Below, in pieces: positions 35,967 to 44,308 of a DNA stretch of 64,000 nt. A program made the position numbers and the translations under genes. Position 1 is the first letter of the stretch. Every line of letters starts with the position of its first letter. This DNA comes from Aquimarina longa SW024 (lineage in GTDB: Bacteria; Bacteroidota; Bacteroidia; Flavobacteriales; Flavobacteriaceae). A model generated the notes under the pieces. The model was not told the DNA's origin and ran no database searches. It saw only the letters and a list, made by a program, of their open reading frames with translations. The stretch covers positions 373,681-437,680 of the forward strand of contig NZ_KQ474100.1 in the NCBI RefSeq assembly GCF_001401755.1. The letters run 5' to 3'.

Positions 35967-36016
35967 TTTTTTATTACAAATATCGAAAAGCTTTACTACT
36001 AAAAAATGAATTTAAG

Positions 36017-36583
36017 TTAAGAAATTCGTTTCCTAATTCTACTAAGAGCTTGGGGAGTTATTCCTATATACGAGGCCAGATATTTTAATGGTATTTCTCT
36101 CATCAAATGAGGCTGTTCTGTAAACAATTTCATGTACCTTTCTTCTGCAGTGTCATTAAGTAATGATTGCTCTCTCTTAGATTTCATTATAAATAAGCTT
36201 TCTGCTATTTTTCTTCCTATTACATTTCCAATTTTTGTTTGCTTATAGATATCTTGTAAATCTTTATATGTTAATCTCCAAAGCTTTGTATCGGTCAATG
36301 TTTCTATTTGATAGGTACTATATGTTTGGGTTATAAATGAATCATAAGCGCTTGTAAATTGATTTTCAAAACAAAATCCAAACGTTTGGTCTTCATCCTC
36401 CTCAGGTATAAAAAGCCTAACTGATCCTTTTTCAATAAAAGAAAGATAATTTTCTATTTTTCCTTTGTATGTAAAAACTGTTTTTTTAGGATAGTGAACT
36501 TCTATTAGTTTAGAAGAGAATAGTTTCCAATCTTGGTCGCTTAGTTTAGTAAATTCTTCAAAATATTTTCTTATTTGATTCAT
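36017..36583 (-). CDS. Crp/Fnr family transcriptional regulator
   Basis: 188 residues from MNQIRKY (36583); an ATG at 36622 would add 13 residues and is less usual. Cyclic-nucleotide-like beta-barrel at about 20-115 (TVFTYKGKIENYLSFIEKGSVRLF) and a C-terminal HTH (RYMKLFTEQPHLM, IPLKYLASYIGITPQALSRIRK). No Fe-S cysteines, and the phosphate-binding loop for cAMP is not conserved, so the signal is unknown. Flavobacterial members of this type often sit beside a DoxX or SDR gene, as here. Confidence 0.9.
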   Translation of the reverse strand: MNQIRKYFEEFTKLSDQDWKLFSSKLIEVHYPKKTVFTYKGKIENYLSFIEKGSVRLFIPEEDEDQTFGFCFENQFTSAYDSFITQTYSTYQIETLTDTKLWRLTYKDLQDIYKQTKIGNVIGRKIAESLFIMKSKREQSLLNDTAEERYMKLFTEQPHLMREIPLKYLASYIGITPQALSRIRKRIS

Positions 36584-36768
36584 TATAATATTTATTTTCA
36601 AAAATTCATCCTTGTTTTTCAAACAAACACTTTATTTATAAATCTATTAGTGATCCTAATAAAATTTTTGGTTTCATTTCTTATTATGATTAAAAAATAA
36701 TAAAGTCATTTTTATAATCAACTAATTGATAGTTATTAGAAATATTATTTTTTGTTTTGATTAAAACA

Positions 36769-36802
36769 AAAAAGAGTATCTAAATTTACAGATACTCTTT
36801 TT
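36769..36802 (-). terminator. Rho-independent terminator of the M61 peptidase gene
   Basis: Perfect 13-base arms AAAAAGAGTATCT / AGATACTCTTTTT with an 8-base loop, 30 bases after the stop on the minus strand and followed by a T-run. Confidence 0.85.
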
Positions 36803-36831
36803 CACTTATATTCTATTAGTTAGATAATAAA

Positions 36832-38703
36832 TTACCCTTTAATCCAAGCTTCTCTAAGCGTTGTATGTTTTTTAGTAGGAGTATCAACTATCTTCAATTT
36901 TTTTCCTTTGGTATATGTTTTAGTTACTTTCGTTTTTATAACAATCTCTTCTCCTGCTCTATTTAATTTCACCTCTACATCATCTCCTTCTTTCCATTGA
37001 AAAGTAGCTCCTAATACATCATTAGCATTCTGCAATGTTAGTTTAGTTCCATTAACCTCTACAATATCGTCATTAGGTTTTACTCCATTTTTTGCCCAAA
37101 AACTATTATCAGACACCAATTCTGTAAAAAAGATAGTTCCTTTTTGTTGATTACCAGCTATTATTAAAGCTCCAGAATTTTGTATATAATTTGCTTCTAC
37201 ATTCTCTGATACTATTGTAAGGTCTACTTTCTTAAAAAAATCTTCATAATTAATAGGTGTTTTACCTATAACGTGTGTTTTTAAAAATGATCCTACTGAT
37301 GGATATGTCATGGCAGTAATCTCATCTATTATGGTATCATCTTCAAAAGGTTTGTTTTTACCATATTTTAAAGATAATTCTTTCATTAAGGATAAAATTC
37401 CACGATTTCCATTACTTTCTTCTCGCATCAAAATATCAATACACATCCCTATTAATGCTCCTTTTTCATATACATTAACATAATTAGAAGCATACGGTTC
37501 TTCTAATATATTCTCACTCATTACTGTAAAACTCATAGCATCATCAAACCCTTTAGCGCTTTGAATTTTACCCATTATTTTGTCATAAAAATCTTGCTCC
37601 TCAACCAATCCTTGGTTAACCTGAAATAGTGTTGCAAAATACTCGGTAACTCCTTCATACATCCATAAGTGTTTTGAAAAAGTAGGTTTATCATAATCAA
37701 AATAATGTACATCTTCAGAATGTACACTTAATGGTGTTACGATATGAAAAAACTCATGTGATACTACATCAATCATTGCAGATGCTAATGCTTCATCAGG
37801 CATTTGTTCTGGCAATACTACTACTGTAGAAGTATGATGCTCTAAAGCTCCAAATCCTGTAGGTGCAGTCTCTGTACTTGGTGCTAAATACAGATATATA
37901 TCATATCTAGGAGTACTATTAATATCTCCAAGGTATGCTTTCTGACCTTTCATCATTTTAAAAACCGTTTCCTTTATTTTAGCCGCTGTATGAACTTTAT
38001 TTGGAGAATAAATACTAAGTACAATTTTAATATCTCCAACCATAAATTCTTCGACATCTAGATTTCCATACATCATAGGATTATCTGTAATATCAAAATA
38101 TCGTGCGGCAAAATATTTATCTGTGGTTACAGTTCCATCTACATCAGATCCAATTTTTTGTAACGCAGATGTTCTTTTCATCGTTGTAGGAGCTTTTACT
38201 TCCAAAGCGTATTGATTATTTTTTAACACATCAAAGTACCCTATAAACCCATGAAGATTTAACACATAATTATCAGGTTCTATATTAGTTCCTGATGGAG
38301 AGAAAGGGATTTTTACTTCTATGTTTTCTATATCATACGTATCATTTACCAAATACGTTATTTTATCTAATTGTTTTGCATTTGATATTAACCATGTATT
38401 AACACCTTCTTTTTTAGAAATCAACTCATTACCTTTATAGTCAAAGGCTTTAAAATCATCTATAAATTTACCAAAATCACTTACAGAATAAGTACCCTGA
38501 ACTACTTTAGGGATATAATATTTTACAGTATCTTGAACAAATCGACCTGGATCTATTGTTACTGGTATTTTATCATCTTTTACTTGTGTTAAATCTATAG
38601 CTGTTGCTATAGGTAAGCTTGTTGCTATATCATTTGTAGAATTCTTAGTTCCACAACCAATTAATAATACACCAATAGAAATCTTGGCTAATGTTTTTTT
38701 CAT
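36832..38703 (-). CDS. M61 family metallopeptidase with PDZ domain, lipoprotein
   Basis: 623 residues. Lipoprotein signal with lipobox LLIGC (Cys17). An N-terminal beta domain (about 45-170) precedes the thermolysin-like catalytic part with HEFFH (316-320) and the third zinc ligand in WMYEGVTEY (Glu350). A PDZ domain follows (about 490-590, NSFWAKNGVKPNDDIVEVNG). M61 enzymes are glycyl aminopeptidases. Anchoring at the outer or inner membrane suggests a role in peptide breakdown in the periplasm or at the surface. Single-gene unit. Confidence 0.92.
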   Translation of the reverse strand: MKKTLAKISIGVLLIGCGTKNSTNDIATSLPIATAIDLTQVKDDKIPVTIDPGRFVQDTVKYYIPKVVQGTYSVSDFGKFIDDFKAFDYKGNELISKKEGVNTWLISNAKQLDKITYLVNDTYDIENIEVKIPFSPSGTNIEPDNYVLNLHGFIGYFDVLKNNQYALEVKAPTTMKRTSALQKIGSDVDGTVTTDKYFAARYFDITDNPMMYGNLDVEEFMVGDIKIVLSIYSPNKVHTAAKIKETVFKMMKGQKAYLGDINSTPRYDIYLYLAPSTETAPTGFGALEHHTSTVVVLPEQMPDEALASAMIDVVSHEFFHIVTPLSVHSEDVHYFDYDKPTFSKHLWMYEGVTEYFATLFQVNQGLVEEQDFYDKIMGKIQSAKGFDDAMSFTVMSENILEEPYASNYVNVYEKGALIGMCIDILMREESNGNRGILSLMKELSLKYGKNKPFEDDTIIDEITAMTYPSVGSFLKTHVIGKTPINYEDFFKKVDLTIVSENVEANYIQNSGALIIAGNQQKGTIFFTELVSDNSFWAKNGVKPNDDIVEVNGTKLTLQNANDVLGATFQWKEGDDVEVKLNRAGEEIVIKTKVTKTYTKGKKLKIVDTPTKKHTTLREAWIKG

Positions 38704-38821
38704 TATATCTGATTAACTTTTATTACAACTAGGCTTAAAACACCTAGTATTCCAACTTTAGTGATGCAAAATATACAATTTGGATATATTATGACTTATT
38801 TTTACAACTTTTTATAATAAA

Positions 38822-39607
38822 ATGATAATTTTAAGTTTAATTATAGATAATCATCAATTACATTTTTCTAATGATATAGAGGCATTGGTTCCTGAAAAGA
38901 CAACTATTATTTTTCTACATGATTCATTAGGGTGTGTTGCTCTTTGGAGAGATTTCCCTAAAAAAATAGCTTCTGAGACAGCATGTAATATCATTTCGTA
39001 TGATCGAAATGGGTATGGTAAATCAGATCCTTTTATTTGTACGGAAAGAGATCTTGATTACTTAAAAAAAGAAGCACTGGTTTTAGGTAAAATAATAGAT
39101 CAACTGTCTCTAAAAAGTGTCATTTTATTTGGTCACAGTGATGGTGGTAGTATTGCATTATTAGCAGCAGCTTTATTTCCAGAAAAAATCATAGGTATTA
39201 TTACAGAAGGAGCTCACGTATTTGTGGAAGAAGAGACGCTAAATGGTATTAAAACTGCTGTTTTTGCCTATCAAAACACAAACCTTAGAGAAAAGTTATT
39301 AAAATATCATAGCAATAAAACAGATGCTGTTTTTAATATGTGGGCAAAAACTTGGCTTTCTCCAGCATTTAAATCTTGGAATATTGAGGATTGTCTACCA
39401 AAAATAAAGTGTCCTGCATTAATAATCCAAGGTAAAAAAGATGAATATGGGACAATAGAACAGGTTAACTCTATCATAGAAAATACAACAGGAGAATCTA
39501 CCGCTCTAATGTTATCTGATATTGGACACACTCCTCATAAAGAAAGCCCTGAAATTGTATTCAAAAATGTAATATCGTTTGTGGCTAGTTTGCCAATTAT
39601 CATTTAG
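38822..39607 (+). CDS. Alpha/beta-fold hydrolase
   Basis: 261 residues: HDSLGC oxyanion loop near 34-39, YDRNGYGKS, nucleophile elbow GHSDGG (Ser near 97), acid in QGKKDEYG and base in DIGHTPHKE. No signal peptide. The Asp after the nucleophile (SDGG) is like the epoxide-hydrolase/haloperoxidase branch, but the substrate cannot be named. Divergent from the M61 gene and convergent with EamA. Confidence 0.85.
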   Translation: MIILSLIIDNHQLHFSNDIEALVPEKTTIIFLHDSLGCVALWRDFPKKIASETACNIISYDRNGYGKSDPFICTERDLDYLKKEALVLGKIIDQLSLKSVILFGHSDGGSIALLAAALFPEKIIGIITEGAHVFVEEETLNGIKTAVFAYQNTNLREKLLKYHSNKTDAVFNMWAKTWLSPAFKSWNIEDCLPKIKCPALIIQGKKDEYGTIEQVNSIIENTTGESTALMLSDIGHTPHKESPEIVFKNVISFVASLPIII

Positions 39608-39801
39608 ATATTAATTAGTATACAGTTTCCGGAAAGCTCTTCTGTTACTTTCTCTTAGCTCAACCAAGAGTAACTGATTTGTTTGGATCTTTTTGTTTGA
39701 CATAGATAACCTGAATTAGAATATGATATTATCTAAATACTATATCAAAGTAACACAAATATTTTATACAATAATATTGTTCATTCTGATTTAATAGAAA
39801 A

Positions 39802-40698
39802 TTATTTTTTCTTTTTTTTAGAAACTATATATACCCCAAAAATTACTATTATAGCTCCAACTCCCTGAGTTAAAGATAGATTTTCTCCTAAGAAAAAATA
39901 TGCTAAAATAATTGTTGATACAGGTCCTAGGCTTGCGATAATTGAAAAATCAGAAGCTCCTAGTTTTGAAATAGCAGCAGAAACCAAATATGATGGTATA
40001 ATTGTTGAAAAAATTGACATTACTATACATATAAGATACAACTCTAGTGGATATCCCATAATATCTTGTCTATCAAAAATCAAATACTGAATAATGATAC
40101 ATCCTGATGAAACTATCATTGCATATGATGTAAATGCTACAACCCCAAATTTAGGTAACAACCATCCACTACCTACAAGATAAATAGCATAGGTTAAAGC
40201 ACTTAAAAAAATTAAAAATACACCTAAAGCTATATTTGAAGTTTCTACCTGAAATTCTCCCCAAAAAGTTACAACTACACCTACATAAGTGATTAGAATT
40301 GCTACTAATTGTTGATTTGTTATTACTTTTTTTAAAAAAAGTTTTGAAATAATAATAACCAATGTTGGATATATAAAAAGAATGATCCGTTCTAACCCAG
40401 CCTTTATATATTGTAACCCAAGGAAATCAAAGTAACTTGCCAAATAATATCCAATAAACCCGAAAAAGAAAATCCATAAATAATCATTTTTTTTAATTTT
40501 TTCTTTGTTTAGAGGTTTATTAAGAACTGCTAGCACACTATATACAGGCAATGAAAATAACATTCTAAATAATAATAAATGTTCTGAACTTATATCGAAC
40601 CTATAGGCTAATTTAACCAATACTGCTTTTGCTGAAAATAAAACAATACCAGTGATAGCCAATATAATTCCGTATGAAGATAATTTAGTTTTTTCCAT
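39802..40698 (-). CDS. EamA/DMT family transporter
   Basis: 298 residues with ten predicted membrane segments in two EamA repeats (about 10-140 and 155-292) and a Lys-rich cytosolic C-terminus (SKKKKK). The second repeat has SIIASLGPVSTIILAYFFLGE, typical of the drug/metabolite superfamily. The substrate is unknown. Downstream of ychF on the same strand but separated by a terminator. Confidence 0.88.
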   Translation of the reverse strand: MEKTKLSSYGIILAITGIVLFSAKAVLVKLAYRFDISSEHLLLFRMLFSLPVYSVLAVLNKPLNKEKIKKNDYLWIFFFGFIGYYLASYFDFLGLQYIKAGLERIILFIYPTLVIIISKLFLKKVITNQQLVAILITYVGVVVTFWGEFQVETSNIALGVFLIFLSALTYAIYLVGSGWLLPKFGVVAFTSYAMIVSSGCIIIQYLIFDRQDIMGYPLELYLICIVMSIFSTIIPSYLVSAAISKLGASDFSIIASLGPVSTIILAYFFLGENLSLTQGVGAIIVIFGVYIVSKKKKK

Positions 40699-40767
40699 TT
40701 TTCAAAAATAGAAGCCTTGATTTATAAAGTACCTTCTATACATACCTTAATTACGATACCCAATAAA

Positions 40768-40804
40768 AAAACCTTTCTGAGGAAATCTTCTCTAGAAAGG
40801 TTTT
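40768..40804 (-). terminator. Rho-independent terminator of ychF
   Basis: Arms AAAACCTTTCT (40768-40778) and AGAAAGGTTTT (40794-40804), followed by T on the minus strand. 25 bases after the ychF stop. Confidence 0.82.
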
Positions 40805-40828
40805 AAAAAAATCTTATGATGTTCTTCA

Positions 40829-41923
40829 CTATACATTAAACAAGAAATGCATTATATCACCATCTTGTACTACATACGACTTACCTTCTACTCCCAATTT
40901 TCCTGCTTCTCTGGTTTTAGATTCACTACCATATGTAATAAAGTCATCATATTTAATAACTTCTGCTCGTATAAAACCTTTTTCAAAATCTGTATGAATC
41001 ACTCCTGCTGCTTGTGGTGCTGTTGCTCCAATATTTACTGTCCACGCTCTTACTTCTTTCTCTCCTGCGGTAAAGTAAGTTTGTTGATCTAGTAATTTAT
41101 ATGCTGCACGAATCAATACTGATGCTCCTGCTTCTTCTAACCCCATGTCTTGTAAAAACAACTGTCGTTCTTCATAATCATCCAGCTCTGTAATATCTGC
41201 TTCTGTTCCTACTGCCAGTACAATCACTTCTGCATTTTCTAAAGCTACAGCTTCTTTTACCTTTTGTACATAATCATTACCGCTAACAGCAGAGTCTTCA
41301 TCTACATTACATACATAAAGAACAGGTTTATCTGTTATAAACTGTGCCGGCTTAACATATGCTTCATGATCGTCTTCAGAAATATCAATTGCTCTAACAG
41401 AAACTCCCGCTTCTAAGCCTTCTTTAAGTTGTAATAATATTGCTTCTTCTTTTTGGGCTTCTTTATTACCTGTTCTAGCAGCTCTTTTTACCTTTTCTAA
41501 CTTTTTGTCGATACTCTCTAGATCTTTTAGTTGTAATTCGATATCTATCGTTTCTTTATCTCTAATAGGATTTACAGAACCATCTACATGTACAATATTA
41601 TCATTATCAAAACAACGTAAAACATGTATAATAGCATCTGTCTCCCTAATATTACCTAAAAACTGGTTCCCAAGCCCTTCTCCTTTACTAGCTCCTTTTA
41701 CTAAACCTGCTATATCAACAATTTCTACTGTTGCAGGAATTACTCGCTCAGGGTCTACTAATTCTTCTAATTTCTCTAATCTTGGATCTGGCACATTAAC
41801 AACCCCTATATTAGGTTCTATTGTACAAAATGGAAAGTTAGCACTTTGCGCTTTTGCATTAGATAAACAATTAAATAATGTTGATTTTCCAACATTTGGT
41901 AATCCTACGATTCCTGCTTTCAT
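40829..41923 (-). CDS. ychF: Redox-regulated ATPase YchF (OLA1)
   Basis: 364 residues, the family length. G1 motif GLPNVGKST (7-15), G3 DIAGLVKGAS, a NVDED segment in place of the usual NKxD of G4, which gives ATP preference, and a C-terminal TGS domain (about 280-362, RAWTVNIGATAPQAAGVIH, VQDGDIMHFLFNV). Associates with ribosomes and is linked to oxidative stress in other bacteria. Monocistronic with its own terminator. Confidence 0.96.
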   Translation of the reverse strand: MKAGIVGLPNVGKSTLFNCLSNAKAQSANFPFCTIEPNIGVVNVPDPRLEKLEELVDPERVIPATVEIVDIAGLVKGASKGEGLGNQFLGNIRETDAIIHVLRCFDNDNIVHVDGSVNPIRDKETIDIELQLKDLESIDKKLEKVKRAARTGNKEAQKEEAILLQLKEGLEAGVSVRAIDISEDDHEAYVKPAQFITDKPVLYVCNVDEDSAVSGNDYVQKVKEAVALENAEVIVLAVGTEADITELDDYEERQLFLQDMGLEEAGASVLIRAAYKLLDQQTYFTAGEKEVRAWTVNIGATAPQAAGVIHTDFEKGFIRAEVIKYDDFITYGSESKTREAGKLGVEGKSYVVQDGDIMHFLFNV

Positions 41924-42092
41924 GGTGCTTGTATTAATAATAATTGAGATATTTCTAAAATTTCATTCTCAATTTTTGAGAGTGCAAATATAATGTTATT
42001 CATGTGTAGTAAGCAAATACAGATTCATAAGATTATACCTTAATACTTTTTTTCTTAAAAATGTTATTTATTGTTAAAAAAAAGGAATCTTA

Positions 42093-42120
42093 TTGGTTTT
42101 TGTTTTTTTTCGTAGATTTA
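42093..42120 (+). promoter_or_regulatory. Candidate promoter of the secreted protein at 42153
   Basis: TTG (42093-42095), 17-base spacer, TAGATTTA (42113-42120), one base from the flavobacterial TAnnTTTG -7 box, and 32 bases before the ATG. Confidence 0.45.
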
Positions 42121-42152
42121 AGTACAAGTAATTTTAAATACCAATTAATATA

Positions 42153-42674
42153 ATGAAAAATTTAAGCAATCTACTACTAGTACCATTTATGCTTGTAAGC
42201 ATTACTATGAGCTACTCTCAATCAGAAGAGGTGAAAACCGAAGGAAATTCATCAAAAGAAACAGTAACTAAAACTATTCGTATTAAAGGAGCTAATGGTG
42301 AAGAGAAAGTTATTAAGAAGGAAGAAGTTATTACAAAAAAAAGTAAATTAAAACTCAACCCTAATGATGAAAATAAAACCAATCAATCAGTAGAATACAC
42401 AGATGAAGAAGTAGCTGTCCAAAAATCGCACTCTTCTACCGATATTAAAACTTATACCAAAACTACTGATGATAAAGGGTTTATAATGAATTTATCAAGC
42501 AAATCCGATAACAAAACTGCAAAAGCTAGAGCATTAGCTAATGGGTATTATATTGTTAACTTTGGAAATGACGATAATTGTTTAGGTCATTTTGATGATG
42601 ATAAAAACTTTATATTAGAAAAGTATGATTCTAAAATGGATCAAATCATGACCACAGTTTATAAAGCTAATTAA
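42153..42674 (+). CDS. Secreted protein, unknown function
   Basis: 173 residues with a signal peptide (1-22, SYSQ). The mature N-terminal half is highly charged with repeated Lys-Thr/Glu pattern (KTIRIKGANGEEKVIKKEE); the C-terminal half has a compact motif ANGYYIVNFGNDDNCLGHFDDDKNF in two short runs. I recognise no enzyme motif. It is a lone gene with a promoter-like element, divergent from ychF. Confidence 0.65.
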   Translation: MKNLSNLLLVPFMLVSITMSYSQSEEVKTEGNSSKETVTKTIRIKGANGEEKVIKKEEVITKKSKLKLNPNDENKTNQSVEYTDEEVAVQKSHSSTDIKTYTKTTDDKGFIMNLSSKSDNKTAKARALANGYYIVNFGNDDNCLGHFDDDKNFILEKYDSKMDQIMTTVYKAN

Positions 42675-42864
42675 TTACTACACAAGTTTTTTAAATACTG
42701 AGAATTATTTTTACTTTCTCAACCAGATTTCAGTCATTTAAGAAAATAATAATACACATCAAGATACAATGTTTAGACCTTTTACCAATTATACCTATAG
42801 GTCTTTAAATAATTTAGAAGTTCTTAACATTGTGTTTTGATATAATTTAGTAGGTTTGTTTTCT

Positions 42865-43167
42865 ATGCTAACAAGTCGTTTAAATATATATATATCTTAT
42901 ATTTTTATTGTTTTCTTTCTTTCTTTGAAAGTGGTAAGTTTGCATGTATTAACCCATGATAACAGTAGTATTGAACATTGTGAGGTTTGTGACCTTGTTA
43001 CTACTACCAATTTCACTCCTGCAATTGATATTATTGCTCAAAATTGTATAACAAGTAACGTTGAGCTTTATACTAAAAAAAATGTAATAAATCGCTATAA
43101 CTTTATTTATAGTAAAAATATTAATAGAACCAAATTACTCTCTAGACCTCCTCCTTTCTTAGTATAA
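42865..43167 (+). CDS. Small membrane-anchored CxxC protein before the ABC/TonB cluster
   Basis: About 100 residues from the ATG at 42865 (a TTG nine bases upstream is possible). One hydrophobic segment (about 8-26) is followed by HVLTHDNSSIEHCEVCD, with three His and a CxxC, and the protein ends in RPPPFLV. This design (short anchor, His/CxxC and an Arg-Pro-Pro C-terminus) resembles DUF2946-like proteins near TonB-dependent metal receptors in other phyla, though sequence similarity is not shown. A metal-binding role in the cassette 42865-49582 is inference. 438 bases lie between it and the ABC gene. Confidence 0.6.
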   Translation: MLTSRLNIYISYIFIVFFLSLKVVSLHVLTHDNSSIEHCEVCDLVTTTNFTPAIDIIAQNCITSNVELYTKKNVINRYNFIYSKNINRTKLLSRPPPFLV

Positions 43168-43290
43168 TTTTCTTTATTTATTTTTTGTAGTATAGCAACT
43201 ATTGCTATTCGATTTTATGTATCTATTCCTTAATGGAATACATCAGATATATACAATATAAATAAAGAGATTAATTTATTTCTTAAAAAA

Positions 43291-43431
43291 TCATTCCATT
43301 AAAAAGAAAACCAATAATCTCGTAGCAAGCTCATAAGGTATGCTCTTGAAAAAATGATTTCTAAACCAACCTTCAGGAATAAACTCTTTTTCAATAAGAA
43401 ATTTAATCTCTACTGCAACTATTTTTAAAGT
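43291..43431 (-). pseudogene. Possible remnant of a coding sequence in the 438-base gap
   Basis: The gap 43168-43605 contains no full gene. On the minus strand, however, 46 codons are open and read as ordinary protein, with FLIEKEFIPEGW and FFKSIPYELATRLL and a stop at 43291-43293; a stop precedes the stretch at 43432-43434. I do not recognise the family. It may be the tail of a lost gene or a chance open stretch. Confidence 0.25.
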
Positions 43432-43605
43432 TTAAAAACTTCTTAGATTATTATATATCATACCATGGTATAACGACCTAAAACTAAGCTATAATCACAC
43501 ATAAAAAACTTATTTATATGATTTTCAAAACATTATATAAATAATAAAAAGACATCGTCTTAAACACACTGTATCATCAATTCTCTAATATAAAAATAGT
43601 TTACA

Positions 43606-44301
43606 ATGCTTAAAGCAATAAACCTTACAAAAAGCTATAATGAAAAAAAAGCGCTTAACAATGTTTCTTTTCAAGTAAAACGTGGTGAAATATATTGCCT
43701 TCTTGGTCAAAATGGCGCAGGAAAAACCACTACTATTAATCTATTTCTTGGGTTTATTAAAGCCGATAGTGGAAATGCTTTAATTGATAATAAAGAAATT
43801 AAAAGTAATAAAAATTACTTAAAGAAGAAAACAGCCTATATCCCAGAGATGGTTAATTTATATGACAATTTATCAGGAGTAGAAAATCTAGGTTTCTTTA
43901 GTCATTTAGCGGGATTAGAATATCCAAAAGAACAGTTATCTGAGTTTTTAACCAATGCTGGATTACAAGAAAAAGTACATCATCAACGATTGTCTACATA
44001 TTCTAAAGGAATGCGGCAAAAAGTAGGTATTGCTATTGCAATAGCCAAAAATGCTGATGTTATTTTTATGGATGAACCAACATCTGGTTTAGATCCTAAA
44101 GCAACAGCAGAATTTATTAAAACCTGTAAAAAACTTGCCTTAACAGGAAAAACCATATTTATGGCTACTCATGATATATTCAATGCTGTAAATGTAGGCA
44201 CTACTATAGGAATTATGAAAGAAGGAGCGCTAGTACAGCAAATCCAAACCAATGGTATTAATGCCGAACAATTAAAACAATTGTATTTAGAAACTATATA
44301 A
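43606..44301 (+). CDS. ABC transporter ATP-binding protein
   Basis: 231 residues: Walker A GQNGAGKTT (about 35-43), Q-loop near 75-80, signature STYSKGMRQKVG (LSGGQ variant), Walker B DVIFMDEPTSGLDP and a His switch MATHD. The layout is that of the ABC-2 (exporter) ATPases. It stands 7 bases before the TonB receptor and is the ATPase for the two DUF3526 permeases that follow, which form the likely transporter. Confidence 0.94.
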   Translation: MLKAINLTKSYNEKKALNNVSFQVKRGEIYCLLGQNGAGKTTTINLFLGFIKADSGNALIDNKEIKSNKNYLKKKTAYIPEMVNLYDNLSGVENLGFFSHLAGLEYPKEQLSEFLTNAGLQEKVHHQRLSTYSKGMRQKVGIAIAIAKNADVIFMDEPTSGLDPKATAEFIKTCKKLALTGKTIFMATHDIFNAVNVGTTIGIMKEGALVQQIQTNGINAEQLKQLYLETI

Positions 44302-44308
44302 AGACCCC

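Noticed and set aside
43216..43244. Hairpin ATTCC-TTAAT-GGAAT after the CxxC protein
   Set aside because: The stem is only 5 perfect pairs with no T-run, so it was not called a terminator.
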